Source: Alphaproteobacteria bacterium
Lineage (GTDB): Bacteria; Pseudomonadota; Alphaproteobacteria; Micropepsales; Micropepsaceae
Reading direction: 5' to 3'
DNA: 64,000 nucleotides
NCBI GenBank assembly: GCA_017983635.1
Contig: JAGOBA010000001.1
Location: forward strand, 372,001 to 436,000
Below the pieces are notes generated by a model. The model saw only the letters and a program-made list of their open reading frames with translations, had not been told where the DNA came from and made no database searches. Below, piece by piece: positions 53,985-63,611 of this stretch (position 1 is its first letter; every line of letters begins with the position of its first letter). The position numbers and the translations under genes are program-made.

Positions 53985-55709
53985 ATGGTTTCCCGCGCCG
54001 CTCGCGTCTTCATCATCGCCGTGTCGTGCGCCGTCTCGCTGGCTTCAGACACGAGCTTTGCGGCGCCGAGTTCGTTCGTGCGCGTGCTCAGCGATGACGA
54101 TGTCGCGAACTACAAGAAGCTGTTCGCGGCGGCGGCTGCCGGCGACAAGGATCAGATCGCGGCGATCGCGCCGCTGATCAAGAACCGCTCGCTGATGGGG
54201 CATGTGACGGCGCGCGGCTATTTGAGCCCGAGCACCGTGGCGGAGTTCGGCGATCTCAAGGCGTGGCTGAAGAAGTACGACGACTATCCGGAAGCCGCGC
54301 GGATTTATGCGCTGGCGGTGCGCAAGGATCCGAAGCGCGCGGGCGAGTTGGAAGATCCCGACCGGCGGATCATTCGCGGCAACTCGGACGAGTCCGAAGG
54401 CGGCGTCGATTTCACGAGCCCTGCGGCGGAGACGGCGGCGAAGAAGCTGAAGAGCTTGATCGCGGGCGGAAAGTTGGAAGCGGCGACCACCTACCTTGAG
54501 AGCGCTGAGTTGCGGGGGCAGTTGCCGCGCGGCGACTATGGCCGGCTGGCACATCAGGTAGCGGCGGGTCAGTACTATCTGGGCGACTCGAAGTCGGCGT
54601 TGGCGCTGGCGGACCGCGTGTCGGACAGTGTGCGCTCCGAGGTGCCGGACGCGGATTGGATCGCGGGGCTGGCGGCATTTCGGTTGAACAAGTTCGATCT
54701 AGCGGCGAAGCATTTTGCGGCGCTGGCTGAGAACCCTGCGTCCTCGTCGTGGATGAAGTCGGCGGCTGGGTTCTGGGCGGCGCGGTCGTATCTGATCGCC
54801 AAGCAGCCCGAGAAGTTTTCGCGGATGCTGGAGATCGCGGCCGACAAGCCGCGCACCTTTTACGGGTTGATCGCGCTGCGGCTGCTCGGGCGCGATCCGC
54901 CGTTCAGTTGGAATGAGCCTTCGCTCGACAAGGCCGGCTTCCAACGCATGATGAAGGTGAACGGCATTGAGCGTGGGGTGGCGCTTTATCAATGCGGCGA
55001 GATGGAAGCGGCCGAGGGATCGCTCGCGCGCTCGCACGGGCGGCTCAATCCGGAACTTGACCGGCCGTTCATCGCACTGGCGCACGAGATGGGCTTTGCG
55101 CATGTGCAGCTGTTGGCGGCCGGCGCTGCGAAGGCGCCGGATCTGAAAGCCGCCGCCTATCCGGTGATGAGCGTGAAGCCGTCAGACGGGTGGCAAGTCG
55201 ACCCGGCGCTGGTGCATGCGATCGTGCGGCAGGAAAGTAAGTTCGAGATGCGGGTGACCAGTTCGTCGGATGCGCGCGGGCTCATGCAGCTGTTGCCGTC
55301 GACGGCCGCCGGCACGATGAAGGATACGACGCTCGACAACCCGGGCACGAAGGCGAAGCTGTTCGATCCGGCGTTCAATCTGAGCGTGGGGCAGCGCTAT
55401 GTGAAGAAGATGTTCGAGTTCGCGGAGCCGGACGGGAACCTGTTCCACATCGTGGTTGCCTATAACGGGGGGCCCGGGAACCTGCAAAAGTGGCTGCGCG
55501 AGGTCGAGCATCGCGGCGATCCGCTGCTCTTCATCGAGAGTATCCCCTCGCGCGAGACGCGCGGCTATGTCGAGCGCGTGGTCGCGAATTTCTGGATCTA
55601 TCAAGACCGGCTCGGCGAGACGAAAACGACGCTCGACCAAGTTGCCCGCGGCGAATGGCCGGTGGTGAAGTGGAGCGAGCATCAACGGGTGGCGGAGCTT
55701 CGTCGCTAA
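53985..55709 (+). CDS. soluble lytic murein transglycosylase
   Basis: A 574-residue exported enzyme that cleaves the MurNAc-GlcNAc bond of peptidoglycan with anhydro-MurNAc formation. It has a signal peptide (MVSRAARVFIIAVSCAVSLA), a long helical U-domain of TPR-like repeats (about 50-400), and a C-terminal SLT domain with catalytic Glu in AIVRQESKFE, GLMQLLPSTA and IVVAYNGGPG. The ATG at 53985 has GGAG 7-11 nt upstream; a TTG at 53964 is less likely. It abuts moaB with no gap. Confidence 0.94.
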   Translation: MVSRAARVFIIAVSCAVSLASDTSFAAPSSFVRVLSDDDVANYKKLFAAAAAGDKDQIAAIAPLIKNRSLMGHVTARGYLSPSTVAEFGDLKAWLKKYDDYPEAARIYALAVRKDPKRAGELEDPDRRIIRGNSDESEGGVDFTSPAAETAAKKLKSLIAGGKLEAATTYLESAELRGQLPRGDYGRLAHQVAAGQYYLGDSKSALALADRVSDSVRSEVPDADWIAGLAAFRLNKFDLAAKHFAALAENPASSSWMKSAAGFWAARSYLIAKQPEKFSRMLEIAADKPRTFYGLIALRLLGRDPPFSWNEPSLDKAGFQRMMKVNGIERGVALYQCGEMEAAEGSLARSHGRLNPELDRPFIALAHEMGFAHVQLLAAGAAKAPDLKAAAYPVMSVKPSDGWQVDPALVHAIVRQESKFEMRVTSSSDARGLMQLLPSTAAGTMKDTTLDNPGTKAKLFDPAFNLSVGQRYVKKMFEFAEPDGNLFHIVVAYNGGPGNLQKWLREVEHRGDPLLFIESIPSRETRGYVERVVANFWIYQDRLGETKTTLDQVARGEWPVVKWSEHQRVAELRR

Positions 55710-56270
55710 ATGTCCCTGAGCCGCATTGACGAGACAAAGCCGTTCACGCCTGTTCGCATTGCCGTGCTGACGGTGTCCGATACGCGGACGCGGGAGAATG
55801 ATACATCGGGCGATACGCTCGTTGAGCGGTTGAAGGGCGCGGGGCATGTGCTCGCAGACCGGGCTTTGTTGCGCGATGACGTGGAGCGCGTTCGCGAGCA
55901 GCTGAAGCTTTGGATCGCGCAGGCCGATGTCGACGTGATCATCACGACCGGCGGCACGGGCCTCACCGGGCGCGATGTGACCGTCGAGGCAATGCGGCCG
56001 TTGTTCGAGAAAGAGATCGATGGGTTCTCGGTGATCTTTCACCAGATCTCATACGAAAAGGTCGGTACGTCGACGATCCAAAGCCGCGCGTGCGCGGGCC
56101 TTGCCAAGGGAACGCTGCTCTTCGCCCTCCCCGGCTCGACCGGCGCGGTGAAGGACGGGTGGGACGGCATCTTGAAGTGGCAGCTCGATTCACGGCACAG
56201 GCCCTGCAACTTGGTCGAGCTGATGCCGCGGTTCGAGGAGCACCTCGCGGCGGAGAAGCGGAAGAAGTAG
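55710..56270 (+). CDS. moaB: molybdenum cofactor biosynthesis protein B
   Basis: A 186-residue MoaB/Mog-type protein that adenylylates molybdopterin or acts with it in cofactor synthesis. Motifs are VLTVSDTRTRENDTSGDTL at the start, IITTGGTGLTGRDVTVEAM in the centre and ALPGSTGAVKDGWDGIL near the end. Its ATG follows the transglycosylase stop directly, so the two genes are coupled although functionally unrelated. It is convergent with the GNAT gene (8-bp gap). Confidence 0.94.
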   Translation: MSLSRIDETKPFTPVRIAVLTVSDTRTRENDTSGDTLVERLKGAGHVLADRALLRDDVERVREQLKLWIAQADVDVIITTGGTGLTGRDVTVEAMRPLFEKEIDGFSVIFHQISYEKVGTSTIQSRACAGLAKGTLLFALPGSTGAVKDGWDGILKWQLDSRHRPCNLVELMPRFEEHLAAEKRKK

Positions 56271-56278
56271 CTGAGCGC

Positions 56279-56725
56279 CTAGCCCCGCCACTCGTACAGA
56301 ATATCCGGTTCCTTCGCCTCGTTCGCCGAGCCGTCGCCGAACTCGATCGCGGTGAAGCCGTGGTGTTCGTAGAAGGCGCGGGCTCTGGTGTTCATTTGGA
56401 AGGCGTAGAGGGTGAGCTTGGCGGGGCTTAGTTCCTTGGCCTTGTTCAGGAGCATTGTGCCGATGCCGCGGCGGTAGGTGCCGGGGAGCAGATAAAGGTG
56501 ATCGATGTGTTGGCCGACGAGCGCCATCATGCCGACGATGCGGCCGGCTTCGCGGGCGATCCACATTTGGCTGTGGGGGAAGACTTGGTTGGCGATGAAG
56601 GCGCGCGTTTCTTGCGGCGTGTGCAGGGCGGCTAAGAACGGGAGGGCGTCGCGCTGCGAGGCGATGAACAGCTCCGCGATTTCGGCGACATCGCCGGCGG
56701 CGGCTTGGCGGAGTTCGACTTGCAT
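56279..56725 (-). CDS. GNAT family N-acetyltransferase
   Basis: A 148-residue acetyl-CoA-dependent acetyltransferase. The CoA loop is LPGTYRRGIGTMLLNKAKE (the Q/RxxGxG/A pattern), with MALVGQHIDHLYLLP before it and NTRARAFYEHHGFTAIEFG after it, all typical of RimI-like GNATs. The substrate is not predictable. The ATG at 56725 (MQVELRQAAAG) fits the usual N-terminus. Its stop is 8 bp from the moaB stop. Confidence 0.9.
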   Translation of the reverse strand: MQVELRQAAAGDVAEIAELFIASQRDALPFLAALHTPQETRAFIANQVFPHSQMWIAREAGRIVGMMALVGQHIDHLYLLPGTYRRGIGTMLLNKAKELSPAKLTLYAFQMNTRARAFYEHHGFTAIEFGDGSANEAKEPDILYEWRG

Positions 56726-56846
56726 AGGGCGACGCGAGAGAGAGGGTTCCGGTTGCAGTATGGCGCGGACTGGAAAACCACGCCACGGCGGCCATCACGT
56801 TTTGGGGACTGGCGCGCCGGGGCGGAACCTGCTACGAGCGCGGCCC

Positions 56847-56903
56847 ATGATGGTACAGCAAACCTCGAACCGACGCCGCGCGCTCTCCTTGAAGGGCGGG
56901 TAG
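56847..56903 (+). CDS. candidate leader peptide (MMVQQTSNRRRALSLKGG)
   Basis: An 18-codon ORF with three Arg codons in a row (CGA CGC CGC, 56871-56879), ending 33 bp before an intrinsic terminator and about 108 bp before a GNAT gene. Segment CAGCAAAC (56856-56863) can pair with GTTTGCTG (56921-56928), and GGGCGGG (56894-56900) can pair with CCCGCC of the terminator's left arm. This layout fits ribosome-mediated attenuation responding to Arg-tRNA or translation speed. The Shine-Dalgarno is weak. Translation is inferred, not shown. Confidence 0.5.
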   Translation: MMVQQTSNRRRALSLKGG

Positions 56904-56935
56904 CAACGCGTTCGCACGACGTTTGCTGAAGTTTC

Positions 56936-56963
56936 AACCCCGCCGGTCCGCGCGGGGTTTTTT
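56936..56963 (+). terminator. intrinsic terminator downstream of the leader peptide
   Basis: CCCCGC (56938-56943) and GCGGGG (56952-56957) form a 6-bp GC stem, extended by AA/TT, with an 8-base loop and a run of six T at 56958-56963. It is the clearest Rho-independent terminator in the window, and it lies upstream of, not after, a gene. Confidence 0.8.
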
Positions 56964-57010
56964 GTTGCCATCAATACCCTCCGTCGTCCGGCGATCTGAT
57001 GGAGGAAGAT

Positions 57011-57796
57011 ATGGAGACGACCCCACCCGATCCAGCGACTGCCTCGCTTGCGGCGCGGATCGAAGAGGTGTGCTTGAACGCTTGGCCCGCGCTGCAGGAG
57101 ATTCACTACGACGGTTGGCTGATCCGACTCGCCGATGGGCAGACGCGGCGGACGAATTCCGTCAACGTGCTGCATGACGGCTCGCTGCCGGCGCACGAGA
57201 AGATCGCCTATTGCGAGGCGGTTTATCGACGGCACGCCTTGCCGCCGCACTTTCGCATTCTGTCGACATCGAACGGCACGCTAGACCGTTTGCTCGGTAC
57301 GATCGGCTATGCGGCGCAGGATGAGACGAGCACGCTCTTCATGGATTTCCGGCGACATGCGCCGGTTGCAGCTGCGCGGGCGGTCGAGTTGGTGGCGGAC
57401 GCGCCAAGCGCCGAGTGGCTGCGCGCGCGGTCTCGGATCAGCGGACAGACGCCCGGCGAGATGCACAAGGTCGAGAAGATTTTGCATCAACTCGCCCTGC
57501 CCGCCGTGTTTGCTGCGGTGCGCGACGACTGGGGGCAAATTTGTTCGATCGCGAAGGGTGCCGTTCACGACGGGGTCGTGTGTCTCAACATGGTGGCGAC
57601 CGATCCAGTTTTGCGCCGGCGCGGATACTCGCGCGATTGCGTGTCGGCGATCCTGACATGGGCGGCTGGTCGGGGCGGCACGTCGGCGGCGTGCCTTCAG
57701 GTGGTGTCCAACAACACGCCCGCGATCGCGCTCTATCGGCAACTGGGATTTTCTCAGGAACTCTATCGCTACCACTACCGTTCGAAGGAAGAATAG
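57011..57796 (+). CDS. GNAT family N-acetyltransferase, two-lobed type
   Basis: A 261-residue protein with two halves. The first (about 1-120) has the EEVCLNAWPALQEIHYDGWLIRLADG opening, and the second carries an acetyl-CoA motif VATDPVLRRRGYSRDCVSAIL and NNTPAIALYRQLGFSQELYRYHY. A double GNAT domain with only one intact CoA site is likely. The ATG at 57011 is preceded by GGAGGA at ideal spacing, so I prefer it over the ATG at 56999. It lies 48 bp downstream of a terminator preceded by a leader ORF, so premature termination probably controls it. The substrate is unknown. Confidence 0.85.
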   Translation: METTPPDPATASLAARIEEVCLNAWPALQEIHYDGWLIRLADGQTRRTNSVNVLHDGSLPAHEKIAYCEAVYRRHALPPHFRILSTSNGTLDRLLGTIGYAAQDETSTLFMDFRRHAPVAAARAVELVADAPSAEWLRARSRISGQTPGEMHKVEKILHQLALPAVFAAVRDDWGQICSIAKGAVHDGVVCLNMVATDPVLRRRGYSRDCVSAILTWAAGRGGTSAACLQVVSNNTPAIALYRQLGFSQELYRYHYRSKEE

Positions 57797-57833
57797 TTCT
57801 TGTTTTGTTCTGACCCTCTGATATGCTCGGGCG

Positions 57834-58958
57834 ATGGCGAAGAACATCGTTGGATATGGGCCGCGGCCCGCGGGCGAGGAAGAATTTGCGGCGCACCCTG
57901 CGGGTGTGAACGGGCGTGGGACACTGTCGAACGGCAGCGGGCGGTTCGAGCGCGAGCATCGGGTCTTGATCGACGACGGTTGGGGCACGCTCGACGAGGA
58001 ACCGCCGGCGCTTAAGACCAGCGTTGCGATCGACGCGACGCGCACGATCATCGCGCGCAATGAATCGCCGGACATTCCGTTCGACCGCTCGATTAATCCC
58101 TATCGCGGGTGCGAGCATGGCTGCGTCTACTGCTTCGCGCGGCCGACGCATGCGTATTTGGGCTTATCGCCGGGGCAGGATTTTGAGAGCCGGTTGTTCG
58201 CAAAGCCGAAGGCGGCGCAGCTGCTGGCTCAAGAGTTGCGCAAGCCCGGCTATGTCGTGCGCTCGATGGCGCTAGGCACGAACACCGATCCTTATCAGCC
58301 GATCGACGAACGCTATCAGATCACGCGCGAGATTTTGGGCGTGCTGCGCGACTTCGGGCATCCGGTCGGGATTGTGACGAAGTCGAACCGCGTCGTGCGC
58401 GATGCGGACATCCTGGGTGAGATGGCGGCAAAGAACTTGGCGCGGGTGGCGATTTCGATCACGACGCTCGATCGCAAGCTGGCGCGGGCGATGGAGCCTC
58501 GGGCGCCGACGCCGGAGCGGCGGCTTGATGCTATTCGCCAGCTGACGGCGGCGGGCGTGCCGACCGCGGTAATGACGGCGCCGATGATCCCGGCGCTCAA
58601 CGATCATGAGTTGGAAGCGATCCTGGAGCGCGCTTATGAGGCGGGTGCGCGGCAGGCGGGCTATGTCGTTCTGCGCTTACCGCTTGAGATCAAAGACTTG
58701 TTCCGGGAGTGGCTGGAGGCGCATCAGCCGGGACGGGCGGCCCACGTGATGTCGCTGATTCGCTCGATGCGGGGCGGCAAAGACTATGACGCGGAATGGG
58801 GAAAACGCATGAAGGGGACCGGCGTTTACGCGGACCTGTTCGCCAAGCGCTTCAAGCTCGCTTGCGATCGGCTCGGTCTCAATAAAGAGTGGACGCCGCT
58901 CGCGACTGATTTGTTCAAGCCGCCACCGATGGCGGGGGATCAGTTGCGGCTCCTCTAG
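57834..58958 (+). CDS. PA0069-type radical SAM protein
   Basis: A 374-residue radical-SAM enzyme with the cluster motif [17 protein letters not shown] (CxxxCxxC-type, about residues 91-107), [15 protein letters not shown] and a TIM-barrel core. This group is annotated PA0069 and is related to spore photoproduct lyase (SplB); its reaction is unknown. The N-terminal 70 residues are a family-specific extension with [14 protein letters not shown]. The ATG at 57834 gives MAKNIVGYG. It precedes rnhB by 10 bp, so they are probably co-transcribed. Confidence 0.92.
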   Translation: MAKNIVGYGPRPAGEEEFAAHPAGVNGRGTLSNGSGRFEREHRVLIDDGWGTLDEEPPALKTSVAIDATRTIIARNESPDIPFDRSINPYRGCEHGCVYCFARPTHAYLGLSPGQDFESRLFAKPKAAQLLAQELRKPGYVVRSMALGTNTDPYQPIDERYQITREILGVLRDFGHPVGIVTKSNRVVRDADILGEMAAKNLARVAISITTLDRKLARAMEPRAPTPERRLDAIRQLTAAGVPTAVMTAPMIPALNDHELEAILERAYEAGARQAGYVVLRLPLEIKDLFREWLEAHQPGRAAHVMSLIRSMRGGKDYDAEWGKRMKGTGVYADLFAKRFKLACDRLGLNKEWTPLATDLFKPPPMAGDQLRLL

Positions 58959-58968
58959 GGAGCGTTCG

Positions 58969-59574
58969 TTGCCCACCTTCACCCGCGAGAAGAAAGTCGA
59001 CGGTCCGGTCGCCGGGATCGACGAGGTCGGGCGCGGGCCGCTGGCCGGGCCTGTCTATGCGGCGGCGGTGATTTTGGATCCGGCGCGGCTGCCGCGCGGG
59101 ATCGACGATTCCAAGGCGATGACGGCTGAGGCGCGCGAGAAGGCGTTCGGGAAGATCATGGAGCGCGCGCTCTCGGTCGGTATTGCGTTCGCCAGCGTCG
59201 AGGAAATCGACGAGATCAACATCTTACAGGCGACGATGCTGGCCATGCGGCGCGCAGCTGAGGGGCTTTCGATCGCGCCGGTACACGCATTCGTCGACGG
59301 CAATCGCGCCCCTGCGCTCGCCTGCCCGGTCGAGACAATTGTCGAGGGCGATGCGAAGTCGCTTTCGATCGCGGCGGCGTCGATTGTCGCCAAGGTTACG
59401 CGAGACCGGGTGATGCGCGAGCTCGACGCGCAGCATCCGGGCTACAATTGGGCAAGCAACAAGGGCTATGGCACGCCGGATCACCTTGCAGCACTCGAGC
59501 GGCTCGGCGTGACGGTGCACCACCGCAAGAGTTTCGCCCCTGTGGCGCAACGGAAATTGCCGTTCGCGGGATAA
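58969..59574 (+). CDS. rnhB: ribonuclease HII
   Basis: A 201-residue endonuclease that removes ribonucleotides from DNA-RNA hybrids. Catalytic acidic residues lie in [19 protein letters not shown] (Asp-Glu pair), FVDGNRAP and [25 protein letters not shown] and [10 protein letters not shown] are also conserved. The start is a TTG at 58969 with GGAG 7-10 nt upstream; no ATG is available. It follows the radical SAM gene by 10 bp. Confidence 0.95.
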   Translation: MPTFTREKKVDGPVAGIDEVGRGPLAGPVYAAAVILDPARLPRGIDDSKAMTAEAREKAFGKIMERALSVGIAFASVEEIDEINILQATMLAMRRAAEGLSIAPVHAFVDGNRAPALACPVETIVEGDAKSLSIAAASIVAKVTRDRVMRELDAQHPGYNWASNKGYGTPDHLAALERLGVTVHHRKSFAPVAQRKLPFAG

Positions 59575-59611
59575 GCCCTCATGCTCACGATCGACGTGCT
59601 GGCGTTCCGGT

Positions 59612-59818
59612 GACTCTTTGAAACTTATACACAGCGCGTTCGTTACCGCGCTCTAGATGTAGTGGGTCCGAGTCCTGAGGATTCAATATCGATTCAGCCG
59701 TTAACTTTCTGATTCAAAAGACTTATTGACGGCGAGTCACACGTGATTCAACGTGACGATGTCTGGCGGCGGTTTTGTGTAGGGCACGTTTAGGGGCTGC
59801 CTCCGGACTTCAGGATTC
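59612..59818. promoter_or_regulatory. cluster of eight GANTC sites upstream of ccrM
   Basis: GANTC occurs at 59612, 59670, 59680, 59691, 59711, 59734, 59745 and 59814, all in the 324-bp gap between rnhB and ccrM. A TTAAC half-site resembling CtrA boxes lies at 59701. This would make the ccrM promoter a dense target of its own product, as known for Caulobacter ccrM with fewer sites. Confidence 0.65.
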
Positions 59819-59832
59819 AAAACAGGTTCTGA

Positions 59833-60996
<1,164 letters not shown>

Positions 60997-61010
60997 AAGT
61001 TGAACGCTTG

Positions 61011-61054
61011 CGGTCCCCGCCAATGTGCCTGTCATGGGGCGCCGGCGGGGACCG
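61011..61054 (+). terminator. perfect 11-bp inverted repeat downstream of ccrM
   Basis: CGGTCCCCGCC (61011-61021) and GGCGGGGACCG (61044-61054) are exact complements around a 22-base loop, 15 bp after the ccrM stop. There is no T run, so it may be an mRNA 3' stabiliser or a Rho-dependent pause rather than an intrinsic terminator. Confidence 0.5.
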
Positions 61055-61125
61055 GACGTTGAGCGGCGCGCCAAAGCCGCTTAGTCTGCGCACTGAGTTC
61101 CCTTCAGAAGGCGCGGCACCGCTCT

Positions 61126-61878
61126 ATGACAATCAATACATCTTGGATCGTCGGTGGGTTGATCCTGCTGCTCGCATTGGCGGGCGGCTTGTTCTGGCTT
61201 TCGGGGCCCAGCACTCCACCGCAAGCGGCCGAGGCGAAGGTGGCCACGAAGGAGGCGCCGCCCGTGGCCGCCGAAACGCAGCCTGCGGCTTGCGTTGAGA
61301 AGGGGACGTTTGAAGTCGCGACCGATGACTTCGTCGTCGGCGATGCCAAGGCGCCGATCACGCTCGTCGAGTTCTTCTCGCAGACTTGCAGCCACTGTGC
61401 GGAATTTCATAAGGAAGCGTTTCCGAAACTGAACGAGACCTACATCAAGAAGGGTCTCGTTCGTTTGGTGCTGCGCGACTTTCAGCGCAATCAAGTCGAC
61501 GTCGCGGCGTCGGTGGTCGGCCGTTGCCTGGGCCGCGAGGGGTTTGTGAAGTTTACCGACTCTCTGCTTGAACGGCAGGCCGAATGGCTTGAGCGGCCGG
61601 ATCAAGATATCCGCCTCGGCCTAAAGGAGATGGCGAAGCGCGCAGGATTGGCCGACAAAGAATTCGAAGCCTGCATGAAGCAAGAGGATCAGGCAAAGCA
61701 GCTTCTAGCGAAGTCTATGCAGGCGCAGAAGGATTACTGCATCGAAGGTACGCCGACGCTGTTGCTCAACGGCAAGAAGATCGAGAACGCGACCACGTTC
61801 GACGAACTCGACGCGTATATTCAGGCCGAGATCAAGAAACAGGCCATGAAGAGCGACAAACCGCCTGCCAAGCCCTGA
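61126..61878 (+). CDS. DsbA-family thiol:disulfide interchange protein
   Basis: A 250-residue exported thioredoxin-fold protein. It has an N-terminal membrane segment (about residues 7-25), an Ala/Pro/Lys-rich linker, then a DsbA-like domain with the active site CSHC (Cys88-Cys91) within FFSQTCSHCAEFHKE. A cis-Pro loop is in IEGTPTLLLNG. It should form or isomerise disulfides in the periplasm, consistent with the cysteine-rich DUF3604 proteins in the window. It is similar to the partial gene at the right edge. It is convergent with mutY (4-bp gap). Confidence 0.93.
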   Translation: MTINTSWIVGGLILLLALAGGLFWLSGPSTPPQAAEAKVATKEAPPVAAETQPAACVEKGTFEVATDDFVVGDAKAPITLVEFFSQTCSHCAEFHKEAFPKLNETYIKKGLVRLVLRDFQRNQVDVAASVVGRCLGREGFVKFTDSLLERQAEWLERPDQDIRLGLKEMAKRAGLADKEFEACMKQEDQAKQLLAKSMQAQKDYCIEGTPTLLLNGKKIENATTFDELDAYIQAEIKKQAMKSDKPPAKP

Positions 61879-61882
61879 TCGC

Positions 61883-63034
61883 TCACACCGAACTGAATCG
61901 AGCTCGCGCTGGCGCGCCAAATAGCAGGCCCGCGTCGCGGTCGGCCAGTGCGTGTTCGATGACCTTGCGCATGACGCTGGGCAAAGCGAAGCGGGCAAGG
62001 TCGGTGATCGGTGCCCACTCCCCTGCCCCATTTGCCTTGCCGCGGGGGAGATTTTCGGCGCGGTAGACTTCGAGTTCCAACTCGAAATGCGTGAAGCCGT
62101 GACGGACGAGGCCCGGGAGTTTGCGGTACTTCGTCTTGATGGGCGCGAGCATGAGGGGTTCGGCGGGGAAATGTTGCCCCCATGGACTCATCGGCGGTTC
62201 GTGCATGCCGCCGAGCAGACCTTTCGGCGGGCGGCGGCGCAGCAGGACCTCATCGCGCTCCGAGATCAGGACGAATGCGATGCCGCGCCGGAGCGGACGG
62301 TCCGGTTTCGTTTCGCGGGCGGGAAGGCTCGCCGCGATGCCCAAGGCGCGGGCGTCGCAATCGTCCGCCCACGGACAGTTTCCGCAGGCCGGCGACTTTG
62401 GTGTGCAGATGGTGGCGCCAAGGTCCATCATCGCTTGCGCGAAGTCGCCGGAGCGTTTGGCGGGCGCGAACGTTTCGGCGATGGCGCGAAGTTCGGGCTT
62501 GGCCGTGGGAAGCGCCGTCTTGATCGCGAACAGGCGGGCGAGGACGCGTTCGATGTTGCCGTCGACGGGCGCGGCGCGCTTGTCGAAGGCGATGGCCGCG
62601 ATCGCGGCGGCCGTGTAAGGGCCGATGCCGGGGAGTTTTTGAAGTTCTGCTTCGTCAGCCGGAAGTTTGCCGGCGTGGCGTTCGGCGACGACTTGCGCGC
62701 AGGCGTGCAGATTTCGCGCGCGGCTGTAGTAGCCAAGGCCAGCCCAAGCGGACATCACCTCTTCGACGGGCGCCGCCGCTAGCGCTTTCATCGTCGGCCA
62801 GCGTTTAAGGAAGTTGTGGAAATAGGGACCGACGGTGGCGACTGTCGTCTGCTGCAGCATGATTTCCGACAGCCACACGCGATAGGGATCGGGCGTTTCG
62901 CCCGGCAATGCGCGCCATGGAAGACGGCGGCGATGCGTGTCGTACCAATCGAGCAGGCGCTTCACGAGCGCCGTACGCTTTTGCGGCGTGAGCTCGAGCG
63001 CGCTATGGTGCAGCTTCGATTTCGAGACGGCCAT
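61883..63034 (-). CDS. mutY: A/G-specific adenine glycosylase
   Basis: A 383-residue base-excision enzyme that removes adenine mispaired with 8-oxoguanine. The catalytic Glu57 is in WLSEIMLQQT, the HhH with LPGIGPYTAAAI (133-145), the catalytic Asp158 in VDGNIERV, and the 4Fe-4S cluster is C210-X6-C217-X2-C220-X5-C226. A C-terminal NUDIX-like domain (about 240-380; FVLISERDEVLLRRRPP) recognises 8-oxoG. The start at 63034 shares bases with the start codon of the divergent DUF721 gene. The length is typical. Confidence 0.96.
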   Translation of the reverse strand: MAVSKSKLHHSALELTPQKRTALVKRLLDWYDTHRRRLPWRALPGETPDPYRVWLSEIMLQQTTVATVGPYFHNFLKRWPTMKALAAAPVEEVMSAWAGLGYYSRARNLHACAQVVAERHAGKLPADEAELQKLPGIGPYTAAAIAAIAFDKRAAPVDGNIERVLARLFAIKTALPTAKPELRAIAETFAPAKRSGDFAQAMMDLGATICTPKSPACGNCPWADDCDARALGIAASLPARETKPDRPLRRGIAFVLISERDEVLLRRRPPKGLLGGMHEPPMSPWGQHFPAEPLMLAPIKTKYRKLPGLVRHGFTHFELELEVYRAENLPRGKANGAGEWAPITDLARFALPSVMRKVIEHALADRDAGLLFGAPARARFSSV

Positions 63035-63554
63035 GTCAGCTGACGACGCGAACAATGACGAGAATCGGCGATCCGGCCGGCGCGGGCCCCGTCCGTTTGC
63101 GCAAGATGCCGGGTCGTTGCTGAAATATCATTTGCAATCGCGCGGATTCGCGCAGGTCGAGCTTGTGACGCGGTGGGCCGAAATTGCAGGAAAGACACTC
63201 GCCGAGCATTGTTTTCCCTACCGCCTGTCGGCGGGCGGCGCCAGCGGCGCGACGCTGACACTTGTGGCCGACGATCGCGCGGCGCTTGAACTACAGCATC
63301 AAACGCCGAAGCTGATCGACAAGATCAACACCTATTTCGGTACCGCGCGGGTCAGCAGAATCAAGGTCGTAGCCGGGGACATTCCGAAGCCGCTTGGGGT
63401 TCGTGCGGCAAAGCGCCCTCTCAGCGCCGCGGAAGAAGCCGAACTGAAAGCCCGCATAGAAAGCGTGGAAGACCCGGATTTGCGCGCCGCCTTAGCGCGA
63501 CTCGGGCGCCACGCCCTGGCCGAAAGCCGTAAACCTGTTGTTTACAAGCGTTGA
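63033..63554 (+). CDS. DUF721 domain protein
   Basis: A 173-residue cytosolic protein with the DUF721 (DciA-like) core: SLLKYHLQSRGFAQVELVTRWAEIAGKTLAEHCFPYRL and ALELQHQTPKLIDKINTYFG. DciA-type proteins load the replicative helicase in many bacteria; this one may play that role. The ATG at 63033-63035 overlaps the mutY start codon on the other strand. It precedes the DsbA gene by 57 bp, the usual alphaproteobacterial order before smc. Confidence 0.85.
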   Translation: MSADDANNDENRRSGRRGPRPFAQDAGSLLKYHLQSRGFAQVELVTRWAEIAGKTLAEHCFPYRLSAGGASGATLTLVADDRAALELQHQTPKLIDKINTYFGTARVSRIKVVAGDIPKPLGVRAAKRPLSAAEEAELKARIESVEDPDLRAALARLGRHALAESRKPVVYKR

Positions 63555-63611
63555 GGTGGCCGCGGCGTCCGCCCTATAGTCCGGCAGATTCAGTGCTTCG
63601 CGGGGGTTCGC

